This document shows, piece by piece, positions 52,797-61,504 of a DNA stretch of 64,000 nucleotides. The stretch is from the NCBI GenBank assembly GCA_963814905.1, contig CAWFEM010000015.1, forward strand, positions 434,001-498,000. The letters are read 5' to 3'. How positions within the stretch are numbered: the first letter of the stretch is position 1; every line of letters begins with the position of its first letter. The position numbers and the translations under genes were made by a program. Source of the stretch: DASWJZ01 sp963814905 (lineage in GTDB: Bacteria; Pseudomonadota; Alphaproteobacteria; Rhizobiales; Afifellaceae). Under the pieces are notes generated by a model, which searched no databases, was not told the DNA's origin, and saw only the letters and a program-made list of their open reading frames with translations.

Positions 52797-52816
52797 TTGA
52801 TTGATCGATCAATCAA
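52797..52816. promoter_or_regulatory. Perfect palindrome TTGATTGATCGATCAATCAA, candidate BetI operator
   Basis: This 20-base perfect inverted repeat is centred in the 171-base region between choX and betI. E. coli BetI binds a similar AT-rich palindrome between betT and betIBA. The location suggests that BetI represses both choXWV and betIA here and is relieved by choline. Confidence 0.8.
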
Positions 52817-52867
52817 AAACCGATAATCGGATTCCGGGTCGCATCCCCGGGGAGAGCGAGGTCGAGA

Positions 52868-53455
52868 ATGCCGCGGATCGGTATGGAGCCCGTGCGCCGC
52901 AAGGCGCTGATCGCGGCTGCGATCGACGCCATCCACGACCGCGGCATGGGCCAGGTCACGATGGGCGAGATCGCGCGCCGCGCCGGCGTTTCGGCGGCAC
53001 TCGCGCATCATTATTTCGGCGGCAAGGACCAGCTCCTCCTTGCCACGATGCGGCATCTCCTGACCGAGCTCGGCGACGAGATCCAGGTGCGGTTGGCCGC
53101 GGCGAGGACACCGCGGGAGCGCATCGCCGCGGTCGTGCGCGGCAACTTCGCCGCCTGCCAGTTCCGTCCCGCCGTGATCTCCGCGTGGCTCGCCTTCTAC
53201 GTGCAGGCGCAGAACGATCCGGAGGCGCGGCGCCTCCTGCGCATCTACCGCCGCCGCCTGGAAAGCAACCTCCTCTATCCGCTGCGCGAGCTCACGACGC
53301 GGGAGCGTGCGACGCGCGTTGCGGAAACCGCCGCGGCGCTGATCGACGGGCTTTGGATCCGCCGTTCGCTCGCCGACATAAGCCCCGACCCGGACGGTGC
53401 CGCCCAGCTCGTCGAGGACGCGGTGTTCGAGGCCCTCAGGCGCGCCGATGCCTGA
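52868..53455 (+). CDS. betI: Choline-responsive TetR-type repressor BetI
   Basis: The 195-residue protein starts MPRIGMEPVRRKALIAAAI, the BetI N-terminus. The helix-turn-helix reads TMGEIARRAGVSAALAHHYFGGKDQLLLAT. The ligand domain has the BetI motif FRPAVISAWLAFYVQAQ. It represses choline-uptake and oxidation genes and is inactivated by choline. It overlaps betA by eight bases. Confidence 0.94.
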   Translation: MPRIGMEPVRRKALIAAAIDAIHDRGMGQVTMGEIARRAGVSAALAHHYFGGKDQLLLATMRHLLTELGDEIQVRLAAARTPRERIAAVVRGNFAACQFRPAVISAWLAFYVQAQNDPEARRLLRIYRRRLESNLLYPLRELTTRERATRVAETAAALIDGLWIRRSLADISPDPDGAAQLVEDAVFEALRRADA

Positions 53456-55130
53456 AGCGGACTACATCATCGTCGGCGCCGGCTCCGCCGGCTGCGCGCT
53501 CGCCGACCGGCTCTCGGAGGACGGCAAGAACAGCGTGCTCGTGCTCGAATATGGCGGCAGCGACGCCGGCCCGCTGATCCAGATGCCGGCGGCCTTCTCC
53601 ATTCCGATGAACATGCGCGCCTACGATTGGGGCTACAGCACCGAGCCGGAACCGCATCTCGGCGGAAGACGCCTCGCCACGCCGCGCGGAAAGGTGGTCG
53701 GCGGCTCCTCCTCCATCAACGGCATGGTCTTCGTGCGCGGCCACGCGCAGGATTTCGACCGCTGGGAGGCGGCCGGCGCCAAGGGCTGGGCCTTCAAGGA
53801 CGTGCTCCCCTACTTCAAGCGCATGGAGACCGCGCATCTGAACGGCGCGGGCGAGAGCCTCGACAACGGCGCGCTGGGCTGGCGCGGCAAGGACGGGCCG
53901 CTCCACGTCACGCGCGGCGCCATGACCAACCCGCTCTATCGCGCCTTCACCGAAGCCGGGCTCCAGGCCGGCTACTCCTTCACTGCGGACTATAACGGCG
54001 CCAAGCAGGAAGGCTTCGGCCCGATGGAGATGACGGTCTGGGAGGGTCGCCGCTGGTCGACGGCGAACGCCTATCTGAAGCCCGCCTTGAAGCGCCCGAA
54101 CCTGTCGCTCCGCAAGGGGACACGCGCCGAGCGCATTCTCTTCGAGGGGCGCAAGGCCGTCGGCGTCGTTACCAGCCGCTGGGGCAACATGGAGACGCTG
54201 ACCGCGAAGAAGGAGGTGATCCTCGCCGCCTCCGCCATCAACTCCCCGCAGCTTCTCATGCTCTCCGGCATCGGCCCGGCGGAGCATCTGCGCGGCAACG
54301 GCATCGACGTCGTGGTCAACCGGCCCGGCGTCGGCGGCAATCTGCAGGACCACCTCGAGGTCTATGTGCAGCAGGCCTGCGCAAAACCGATCACGCTCAA
54401 CGCGCATCTCGGTCTTCTGGCGCGCGCCAGGATCGGGCTTGAGTGGCTCTTCCTCGGCAGCGGGCTCGGCACGACCAATCACTTCGAGGCCTGCGCCTTC
54501 ATTCGCTCCGCCGCCGGCGTCCCCTACCCCGACCTGCAGCTTCATTTCCTGCCGGCCGCCGTGCGTTATGACGGCCGCGCCGCCGCGGCCGCGCATGGCT
54601 TCCAGGTGCATATCGGCCCGATGCGCTCGCTTTCGCGCGGGCAGGTGCGGCTGAAATCCTCCGACCCGCGCGCCGCGCCTTCGATCCGCTTCAACTATAT
54701 GAGCGCGGAGGAGGACTGGCGCGACTTCCGCGCCGCCATCCGCCTGACGCGCGAGATCTTCGCGCAAGCCGCGCTCGGCGAGTATCGCGGCGAGGAGATT
54801 TCCCCCGGTGCAGGCGTGCAATCCGACGCGGCGCTCGACGCCTTCGTGCGCGAGCACGTGGAAAGCGCTTATCATCCCTGCGGGACCTGCCGCATGGGAG
54901 CGGTGGACGACGTGAATTCCGTCGTCGATCCTGAGTGCCGTGTGATCGGGACGCACGGCCTACGCGTCGTCGATTCCTCGATCTTCCCGGAGATCACCAA
55001 CGGCAACATCAACGCGCCGTCGATCATGGTCGGCGAGAAGGCCGCCGATATAATCCTCGGCCGGCCGCCGCTCCCCGCGGCAAACCTCGAGCCATGGACG
55101 AATCCGGCGTGGCGGACGGCGCAACGATAA
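53448..55130 (+). CDS. betA: Choline dehydrogenase (GMC oxidoreductase)
   Basis: The 560-residue flavoprotein begins with the FAD loop YIIVGAGSAGCALADRL and has the GMC signature GGSSSINGMVFVRGHAQDFD near residue 85. The catalytic His is in YHPCGTCRMG near 475 and the Asn in GNINAPSIM near 520. It oxidises choline to betaine aldehyde, using FAD and the respiratory chain. No betB (betaine aldehyde dehydrogenase) or betC is next to it. The strongest alternative is another GMC alcohol oxidase, but betI makes choline likely. Confidence 0.92.
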   Translation: MPEADYIIVGAGSAGCALADRLSEDGKNSVLVLEYGGSDAGPLIQMPAAFSIPMNMRAYDWGYSTEPEPHLGGRRLATPRGKVVGGSSSINGMVFVRGHAQDFDRWEAAGAKGWAFKDVLPYFKRMETAHLNGAGESLDNGALGWRGKDGPLHVTRGAMTNPLYRAFTEAGLQAGYSFTADYNGAKQEGFGPMEMTVWEGRRWSTANAYLKPALKRPNLSLRKGTRAERILFEGRKAVGVVTSRWGNMETLTAKKEVILAASAINSPQLLMLSGIGPAEHLRGNGIDVVVNRPGVGGNLQDHLEVYVQQACAKPITLNAHLGLLARARIGLEWLFLGSGLGTTNHFEACAFIRSAAGVPYPDLQLHFLPAAVRYDGRAAAAAHGFQVHIGPMRSLSRGQVRLKSSDPRAAPSIRFNYMSAEEDWRDFRAAIRLTREIFAQAALGEYRGEEISPGAGVQSDAALDAFVREHVESAYHPCGTCRMGAVDDVNSVVDPECRVIGTHGLRVVDSSIFPEITNGNINAPSIMVGEKAADIILGRPPLPAANLEPWTNPAWRTAQR

Positions 55131-55176
55131 GGCGGATCATGTAATAGTCGGGTTCAGAGCCTGACAGGGAAACCGC

Positions 55177-56115
55177 GTGATCGTCGCTTGCGCCACCGAT
55201 CGGAAGTTCGCCCATGTCGCGGGGGTCATGCTCGCTTCGCTTTTCGCAAACGGTGACGTCGGCGACTGGCGCGTGATCGTTTTTGCCGACCGGCTCGGGC
55301 CGGGCGACAAGTCGAGATTGCGGGAAAGCTGCGGGAGCCACGGGGCGCGGCTTGAGTTCGTCGACGTCGATTCAGGCTCGCCCATGCTGAAGAGCATGCC
55401 GCTGAAGCACCCTGTGCTTACGACCGCGATCTATATCCGGCTCATGATGCCGTCGATCCTCGGTGCGGAGACGGGACGTCTTCTCTATCTCGACGTTGAC
55501 ATGATCATCCTGTCCTCGCTGCGGCCGCTCGCCGAGATCGATCTTCAGGGTCATGTTCTCGCCGCGGTCGACGAGCCGGTGCGCGGCTTGATCGAGACGC
55601 GGGATTTGCCGTTTCCCGCTGACGCCCCCTACTTCAATTCAGGCATGCTGCTCATAGATCTCGACCGCTGGCGGGCGGAGGAAATCGGGCAGCGCGCCTT
55701 CGATTTCGCTTTTGAACACGCCGACAATATCGGGCTCCCCGACCAGGACGCGCTGAATTGCGTGCTCGTCGGACGCTGGCTTCGGCTCGAGCGGCGATGG
55801 AACTGCATCAGCCGGCAAGGCGAAGTCTGGCCCGACCCGGCCGAGCAGGCGATCATCCATTTCGCCGGGTCGAGCAAACCCTGGTACGCAGCGTCCCGGC
55901 ATCCGGCGAAGGCGCTGTTCCTGCGCTATCGCGACATGACCCCGTGGCGGCACCGCCGCCTGACTTGGCCCTTTGAGCTTTGGGTCGAGAAGACGCTGGT
56001 CAGGAATGTGCGGCGGCTGAAGCGCCGCTTCTCGCGCCATGCGAAGGCGGCCTCGCCAACCGCTGGCTATGACGCTGCGCGCTCGACGTCCGACGGCGCA
56101 AGCAGCGACCGGTAG
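55177..56115 (+). CDS. Glycosyltransferase family 8
   Basis: The 312-residue protein starts at GTG (AGGGAA upstream) with MIVACATDRKFAHVAGVMLASL. The DxD motif is LDVDMI near residue 108, and IHFAGSSKPW near 226 is the GT8 HxGxxKPW motif. It transfers a sugar from a nucleotide-sugar to an envelope acceptor, perhaps lipopolysaccharide. Its end overlaps the opposite GT4 gene by 49 bases. Confidence 0.88.
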   Translation: MIVACATDRKFAHVAGVMLASLFANGDVGDWRVIVFADRLGPGDKSRLRESCGSHGARLEFVDVDSGSPMLKSMPLKHPVLTTAIYIRLMMPSILGAETGRLLYLDVDMIILSSLRPLAEIDLQGHVLAAVDEPVRGLIETRDLPFPADAPYFNSGMLLIDLDRWRAEEIGQRAFDFAFEHADNIGLPDQDALNCVLVGRWLRLERRWNCISRQGEVWPDPAEQAIIHFAGSSKPWYAASRHPAKALFLRYRDMTPWRHRRLTWPFELWVEKTLVRNVRRLKRRFSRHAKAASPTAGYDAARSTSDGASSDR

Positions 56116-57161
56116 AAGTGGAAATAGGTGTCGACGATCTTCGCTTCCGTGTGGTCTCGCTCGAACCGCGCCCGCGCCTGGGCGACGAGCCGGCTCGTCA
56201 GCTCCGGGTTCGCGATCAGTTTCTCGACGGCCGCCTGCAGCGCCGCCGCGTCGCCCGGCGGCACGAGAAGACCCGTCTCCCCGTGCTTGATGATGCTCGC
56301 CGGGCCTGGCAGGTCGGTGGACACGAGCGGTTTCTCATGCTGCCAGGCGTCGAAGTTGCTGCTGCCCAGCGGCTCAACGCGGCTTGGCGCAAGCCAGATA
56401 TCGCTCGCCGCAGCGAAATCGCTGACCTTGTCCGTCCAGCCGACCCAGCGCACCCGCCCCCCGACCCCAAGCCGGTCGGCCAGCGCATGAAGCGAATCGT
56501 GGAGGGCGCCGTCGCCAAGCGCGATCAGCATGACGTTCTTCGGCAGATGCGAAAGCGCCTCCAGCGCCACGTCGTAGCCTTTTGCTGCGTGCAGGCGGGC
56601 AGCCATGATGAGAACCGTCGCGCCATCGGGAATTCCGAGCTTGGCTCGGACCGGACCGCGCGCTTCCTCCCAACCGGCTTCGAGCGGAGGACGGGAATTC
56701 GAGATCACCGTCACCTTTTCGGGCGGCCATCCCTGCGTGATGCATCTATCCGCAAGTTCCTGCGTGATCGTCACGAGATGCTCCACGCGCCCGCTATAGT
56801 GCTTCAGCGGATAGGCTCCTCCGATCCGCGCCACGGTCGCCCAATGATGTTTCCCGTGGGGCTGCGGCATGAAGCGCGACGGCCGGCTCATCCATGACAT
56901 CACGACATCGGGGCGGAAATCGTCCGCGATTGCTGCGCAATGGCTCGCGGTTCGCCAGTCGAGCATGCCGCCGAACGGCGCCGTCCGGTAGCTTATGCCC
57001 TCTTCGCGCAAGCGGCCCGCCGCCCAGCTTCCGGCGCGCACGATGGGAAGCACCTCGAACTGCGCGGGACGGCGCCCAAACGCCGCCACGAGCTGCGTGA
57101 ACATAAGCTCCGCTCCACCGGGGTTCTTGGCACCCAGGATCTGAATGGTGCGGACTTTCAT
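56067..57161 (-). CDS. Glycosyltransferase family 4 (GT-B)
   Basis: The 364-residue protein from MKVRTIQILGAKNPGGAELMF has the GT-B N-domain and the C-domain donor site. AARLHAAKGYDVALEAL near residue 185 and PLGSSNFDAWQHEKPLVSTD near 275 are the parts that bind nucleotide sugar. It probably builds a surface polysaccharide or lipopolysaccharide. Upstream frames add non-conserved residues. It ends inside the GT8 gene on the other strand. Confidence 0.86.
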   Translation of the reverse strand: MKVRTIQILGAKNPGGAELMFTQLVAAFGRRPAQFEVLPIVRAGSWAAGRLREEGISYRTAPFGGMLDWRTASHCAAIADDFRPDVVMSWMSRPSRFMPQPHGKHHWATVARIGGAYPLKHYSGRVEHLVTITQELADRCITQGWPPEKVTVISNSRPPLEAGWEEARGPVRAKLGIPDGATVLIMAARLHAAKGYDVALEALSHLPKNVMLIALGDGALHDSLHALADRLGVGGRVRWVGWTDKVSDFAAASDIWLAPSRVEPLGSSNFDAWQHEKPLVSTDLPGPASIIKHGETGLLVPPGDAAALQAAVEKLIANPELTSRLVAQARARFERDHTEAKIVDTYFHFYRSLLAPSDVERAAS

Positions 57162-57243
57162 CCGTTCAACTTCCCCCAACCACGACACATATGCCCGCAA
57201 ACGACGCCGCTTGTCCTGCCGCACTGCGCCGCATCCCTACCCC

Positions 57244-57975
57244 TCATCGCCAGTGCTCCGCGATCCACGGTGTAGGTCGCACCTGCTTGAAAGGCTTCTT
57301 GTACCACGGCGCCGGCCAGCGGCCGTCGCGTGCCTCATCGGGGTTCGGATGCCCCATGAAAACGACGATGCGCGCGCCTTCGGGAAACGGCGCGCTCCTG
57401 AAGAGGTTCGCCGGCCAGCTCGGCAGCGTCTCGTGCTTGAAGCTGACGCACCAGCCCAGCGGCCAGAACGTGACGTCGCCGACGATCCGCGACGCCATCG
57501 TCTGCTCGTTGGCGTAGTGCGAGATGACCTCAGCCGGATCGTCGCCGAGCGCTTCGAACACTTCCGGATGCGCCCCGACCTTGAGACGAAAGACGGAGGT
57601 ATTGCCGATACCCTTCCCGCGCTGCGTCCAGTTCTCGATGACGCAAAACGACCGTTCCGGCTGGAAATCGAAAAAAGCGTCGATCGGGCCGGTCACCACG
57701 ACGTCGAGATCGAGAAAAAGAACATTGCCGGAGAGCCCGGCGAGGTCGCGCTGCCAAAGCGACAGTTTCCGCCACGGCTCCCAGCGCCGGCGCTCCGGGA
57801 GGTTGATCGCTGGGAGCGGCAACGCCTCGATTTCCGGCAGGAGCCCGGTCGGATCGTCGGTAAAGCAGATGAAACGCAACGGCCGCGCCGTGTTCCGGCG
57901 CACCATCGCGTAGAGCTTGTTGGCGTAGTCCGCGCCGTAAGCCGACCCCCACTTCATACAAATGATCGTCTGCAC
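57244..57975 (-). CDS. Glycosyltransferase (GT-A fold, GT8/GT32-like)
   Basis: From GTG at 57975 the protein has 243 residues, beginning MQTIICMKWGSAYGADYANKLY. A GT-A donor motif is visible in LFLDLDVVVTGP near residue 83, and the C-terminal part holds FMGHPNPDEA. The longer open frame to 58137 has no ribosome site and would cover the promoter region of the radical SAM gene. The donor and acceptor are unknown. It lies 82 bases from the GT4 gene and points the same way. Confidence 0.82.
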   Translation of the reverse strand: MQTIICMKWGSAYGADYANKLYAMVRRNTARPLRFICFTDDPTGLLPEIEALPLPAINLPERRRWEPWRKLSLWQRDLAGLSGNVLFLDLDVVVTGPIDAFFDFQPERSFCVIENWTQRGKGIGNTSVFRLKVGAHPEVFEALGDDPAEVISHYANEQTMASRIVGDVTFWPLGWCVSFKHETLPSWPANLFRSAPFPEGARIVVFMGHPNPDEARDGRWPAPWYKKPFKQVRPTPWIAEHWR

Positions 57976-58139
57976 CGCGTTCGCTTGCTCCTTGCGCCCC
58001 TCGGCGCCTCCCTCTAACCGTTCTGGTGCAGAATGAGGAGCGCGGTCGACCGCATGGAACGGAATTCTTGCACAGAGCTGTGGCGCCGGACCACCCCAGG
58101 CACCGCCAGCTTGGCCGCGCGCAAGGGAGAATAGCATCG

Positions 58140-59909
58140 ATGCTGGCGCCGCCCTACTCCATCGGCCGGTTCCGCCTGGTTCTGATCAAGCCCTCGCATT
58201 ACGACGACGACGGCTACGTCATCCAATGGCTGCGGTCGCCGATTCCGGCGAACTCGCTGGCCTGCCTCTACGGGCTCGCCGCCGAATGCGCCGACAAGCG
58301 CGTTCTCGGCGCCGATATCGCGATTGAGATCGACGCGATCGACGAGGCCAATCGGCGCGTGCGCCCAGACAGGATTGCGCGCGAGATCCACAAGGCCGGA
58401 TCGGGAATGGTGATGCTGGTCGGCGTCCAGTCGAACCAGTTTCCGCGCGCACTCGACCTGACGCGCGCCTTCCGTAAGCTTGGCGTCACGGTCGGGATCG
58501 GCGGCTTCCATGTCTCCGGCACGCTCTCCATGCTGCCGGAGATCGACAGCGAGGTGCAGAAGGCGCTCGATCTCGGCGCCTTCGTCTTCGCCGGCGAAGC
58601 GGAAGAAGGCCGGCTTGAGCAGGTGCTGCGCGACGCCTCTGCCGAGCGGTTGAAGCCGATCTACAATTTCATGGCGGACCTGCCCGGCATCGAGCGGGTT
58701 CCGATCCCGCATCTTCCCGCCGACGTGGTCAGGCGCACCTACGGCTCCAACACCAGCTTCGACGCCGGTCGCGGCTGTCCGTTCCAATGTTCCTTCTGCA
58801 CCATCATCAACGTGCAGGGGCGCAAATCGCGCCGCCGTTCCGCCGACGACATCGAAGCGATCGTGATGGCGAACGCCGAACGCGGCATCAGGCGCTTCTT
58901 CATCACCGACGACAATTTCGCCCGCAACAAGGACTGGGAGCCGATATTCGACCGGCTGATCGAGATTCGCGAAAACCGCGGCATCGATCTGAGCCTCATC
59001 ATCCAGGTCGACACACTGTGCCACAAGCATCCGAATTTCGTGGAGAAGGCGGCGCGCGCCGGCGTTCGCCGCGTCTTCATCGGGCTTGAGAACATCAGCC
59101 CCGACAACCTTGCCGCGGCGAAGAAGAAGCAGAACAAGATCACCGAGTACCGCAAGATGCTGCTCGCCTGGAAGCACGCGGGCGTGATCACCTATTGCGG
59201 CTATATCCTCGGCTTCCCGAACGATACGCCGGAGCGCATCGAGCGCGACATCAGGACCGCGCAGCGCGAGCTGCCGATCGACCTCATGGAGTTCTTCTTC
59301 CTGACGCCGCTGCCCGGGTCGGAAGACCACAAGAAGCTCTACGAAAAGGGCGTGTGGATGGACCCGGATTTGAACAAATACGACCTGAACCACGCCTGCA
59401 CAGGCCATCCCATCATGTCCAAAGAGGAATGGGAGCGGACCTATTGGAGGGCGTGGGAAACCTATTATTCCGACGAGCACGTGCAGCGCGTGATGCGCCG
59501 CGCGGTGGCGACGGGCAACAGCCCGGGCAAGGTGCTCTTCGTCTTGAACTGGTTCATCGGCTCGATCCGCATCGAGCGCCTGCACCCGCTGGAGACCGGC
59601 TTCGTGCGCATGAAGCACCGCCGCGACCGCCGCGAAGGCATGCCGATCGAGCCGGCGCTTTCCTTCTATCCGCGTTTCTGGACCGGGACCCTCGTCAACC
59701 AGCTCCGCTGGCTGTGGCTCTGGGGGCGGATGTACCGCCGCTACCAGGCCATCAAACGCGATCCGGCGCGGCGCACCTACATGGACCCGGCGCTGACGCC
59801 GGTCGAAGACGACGAGAGCGAGCGCCTGGAGCTTTTCCAGACCGGCGAGGCGAAGGCTTACGTCGCCCAGGAGGAGCGGCTTGCCAAGGTACGCGCCGGC
59901 ACCGCTTGA
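58140..59909 (+). CDS. B12-binding-type radical SAM protein of unknown function
   Basis: The 589-residue protein has an N-terminal B12-like Rossmann region (about 10-160) ending VGIGGFHVSG, without a DxHxxG cobalamin motif. The radical SAM core starts near residue 205 with the 4Fe-4S motif CPFQCSFC (Cys-213, -217, -220). Later elements are FFITDDNFARN and GLENISPDNLAAAKKKQNK. Long C-terminal helices follow. Similar proteins are methyltransferases or C-C bond enzymes; the substrate is unknown. AAGGGAGA lies about ten bases before the ATG. It is divergent from the glycosyltransferase gene. Confidence 0.85.
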   Translation: MLAPPYSIGRFRLVLIKPSHYDDDGYVIQWLRSPIPANSLACLYGLAAECADKRVLGADIAIEIDAIDEANRRVRPDRIAREIHKAGSGMVMLVGVQSNQFPRALDLTRAFRKLGVTVGIGGFHVSGTLSMLPEIDSEVQKALDLGAFVFAGEAEEGRLEQVLRDASAERLKPIYNFMADLPGIERVPIPHLPADVVRRTYGSNTSFDAGRGCPFQCSFCTIINVQGRKSRRRSADDIEAIVMANAERGIRRFFITDDNFARNKDWEPIFDRLIEIRENRGIDLSLIIQVDTLCHKHPNFVEKAARAGVRRVFIGLENISPDNLAAAKKKQNKITEYRKMLLAWKHAGVITYCGYILGFPNDTPERIERDIRTAQRELPIDLMEFFFLTPLPGSEDHKKLYEKGVWMDPDLNKYDLNHACTGHPIMSKEEWERTYWRAWETYYSDEHVQRVMRRAVATGNSPGKVLFVLNWFIGSIRIERLHPLETGFVRMKHRRDRREGMPIEPALSFYPRFWTGTLVNQLRWLWLWGRMYRRYQAIKRDPARRTYMDPALTPVEDDESERLELFQTGEAKAYVAQEERLAKVRAGTA

Positions 59910-59993
59910 CGGAAGCGGCTGGCGGCGCGTGAGCCTCGGCCACCGCCCGAGCATCCGCCGCGCCAGCGGTCGCTGAGCGCTTTTGGGTCCGCG

Positions 59994-60803
59994 ATGTCCG
60001 AGACACCCGTCACGCCCGATCCTGAGCCCCGTCTCGGCGTCTTCCACCGTGAGGCGCGCGAGGCGATTGCGCGCCCGGTCCTCGCAGCATTTCTGGTGCT
60101 CGCCTTCGTGTCGCTCGCCTTCCTGGCGCTGCCGCAGCTCGACCTCGCCGTCAGCCGGCTCTTCTACGACCCCGGCCACGGCTTTCCCGACGGCAGCCGG
60201 ACGGTGGAAGCGGTGCGCCGCGCCGGACGATGGCTCGAATGGGCGCTCGCTGTCGGCGTCTTAGTCCCGCTGGCGCTGAAGCTCGCATTTCCCGACGCAC
60301 GGCTCCTCATCAAACCGCGCGAGACCCTCTTCGTGCTGGCGAGCTTCGCGCTCGGGCCGGGTCTCATCGTCAACGGAATCCTGAAGGCCTTCTGGGGACG
60401 CGCGCGCCCAAGGAAGCTCCTGGAGTTCGGGGGTGACGCGGTCTATTCGCCGGTCTGGTGGATATCAGACCAGTGCCAGCGCAACTGCTCCTTCGTCTCC
60501 GGCGAAGGCGCGGCGGCTTTCTGGCTGTTGGCGATCGTGTTCCTCGTGCCGAAGGAATGGAAGCGGCCCGTCGGCGCGCTCACGCTTGCCGTCGTCGCCG
60601 CCGTGTCGCTCGCCCGCATCGCCGCCGGCGGACATTTCGTGAGCGACGTGCTCATCGCCTGGCTCTTGGTGCTTCTCGTCATGCTTCTCTTGCAGCGGCT
60701 TATCCTGCAGGGCTTCCCGCCGCGATTCGATTCCGCCGTCGAAGCCGCGCTCGCGCATGCCGGGCGGGCGTTCCGCCGCACGCTTTCCCCGTGGCAGAGC
60801 TGA
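59994..60803 (+). CDS. PAP2-like lipid phosphatase with an altered second motif
   Basis: The 269-residue protein has about six helices. PAP2 motif 1 is LKAFWGRARPRKLLEFGG near residue 125. Motif 2 reads CSFVSGEGA, where the common PSGH His is replaced by Glu. Motif 3 is ARIAAGGHFVSDVLIA near 205. Relatives with SGE exist, so this may be a distinct subgroup, possibly lipid A phosphatases. It stands 84 bases after the radical SAM gene and overlaps the DNA glycosylase gene. Confidence 0.83.
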   Translation: MSETPVTPDPEPRLGVFHREAREAIARPVLAAFLVLAFVSLAFLALPQLDLAVSRLFYDPGHGFPDGSRTVEAVRRAGRWLEWALAVGVLVPLALKLAFPDARLLIKPRETLFVLASFALGPGLIVNGILKAFWGRARPRKLLEFGGDAVYSPVWWISDQCQRNCSFVSGEGAAAFWLLAIVFLVPKEWKRPVGALTLAVVAAVSLARIAAGGHFVSDVLIAWLLVLLVMLLLQRLILQGFPPRFDSAVEAALAHAGRAFRRTLSPWQS

Positions 60804-61402
60804 AACAGCTTCGCCGCCTTTCGCGCGCGGCACTTCCCCTCGATACGGTGAAGCTTGCGCGCTTCCTGATCGGCTGCACGCTGGTCCACGATCTCGGCGG
60901 CGTCCGCCTCGCGGGCCGTATCGTGGAGACGGAAGCCTATCTGCCGGACGACGCCGCAAGCCACGCCTTTCGCGGCGCGACAGCCCGCAACCGCTCCATG
61001 TTCCTGGAGCGCGGCCACGCTTACGTCTACATTTCCTACGGCGTCTGGCCGATGCTGAACGTGACCAGCGAAAAGCCGGGGATCGGCGCGGCCTTGCTGG
61101 TGCGCGCCGCCGAGCCTCTCCTTGGGATCGAAGCGATGCGGCGCGGCCCGAATGCCGGCCGCGACAGCGACATCGCCCGCGGCCCCGGCCGCCTCGCCCG
61201 CGCCTTCGCAATCACGCTCGCGCATGACGCAGCCGACCTTTGCGGTTCGGGTTCGCTCTTCCTCGCCGCGCCGCTTCGTCCGGTCGGGAAAATCCTGACG
61301 ACAACGCGGATCGGCATCACAAAGGACGTAGAGCGCCCGCTCCGCTTCATTGAGCGCGGCAACCCTTCCGTCAGCGGCCCGCGCCGCCTGAACGGCGGCT
61401 GA
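60791..61402 (+). CDS. DNA-3-methyladenine glycosylase (AAG family)
   Basis: The 203-residue protein from GTG (60791) overlaps the PAP2 stop by 13 bases. It has the AAG core RLAGRIVETEAYLPDDAASHAFRGATARN with the catalytic Glu in VETEAY, then YVYISYGVWPMLNV and GPGRLARAFAIT. It removes alkylated and deaminated purines from DNA. The weak ribosome site suggests coupling to the PAP2 gene. It has no functional link to its neighbours that I can see. Confidence 0.9.
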   Translation: MAELKQLRRLSRAALPLDTVKLARFLIGCTLVHDLGGVRLAGRIVETEAYLPDDAASHAFRGATARNRSMFLERGHAYVYISYGVWPMLNVTSEKPGIGAALLVRAAEPLLGIEAMRRGPNAGRDSDIARGPGRLARAFAITLAHDAADLCGSGSLFLAAPLRPVGKILTTTRIGITKDVERPLRFIERGNPSVSGPRRLNGG

Positions 61403-61504
61403 ATTCCGTCGAGACCCCTGGAAGCGGGCTCCCGAAGAGTTTAGCACCAAACGCGAATCCGGCGGCTCACGACGGATTCATGACACCCGCCGGCGCAACC
61501 CTCA

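Noticed and set aside
56067..56115. The 49-base tail overlap of the GT8 and GT4 genes as a sign of a frameshift.
   Set aside because: Both proteins have ordinary lengths and plausible C-termini, so simple convergent overlap is enough.
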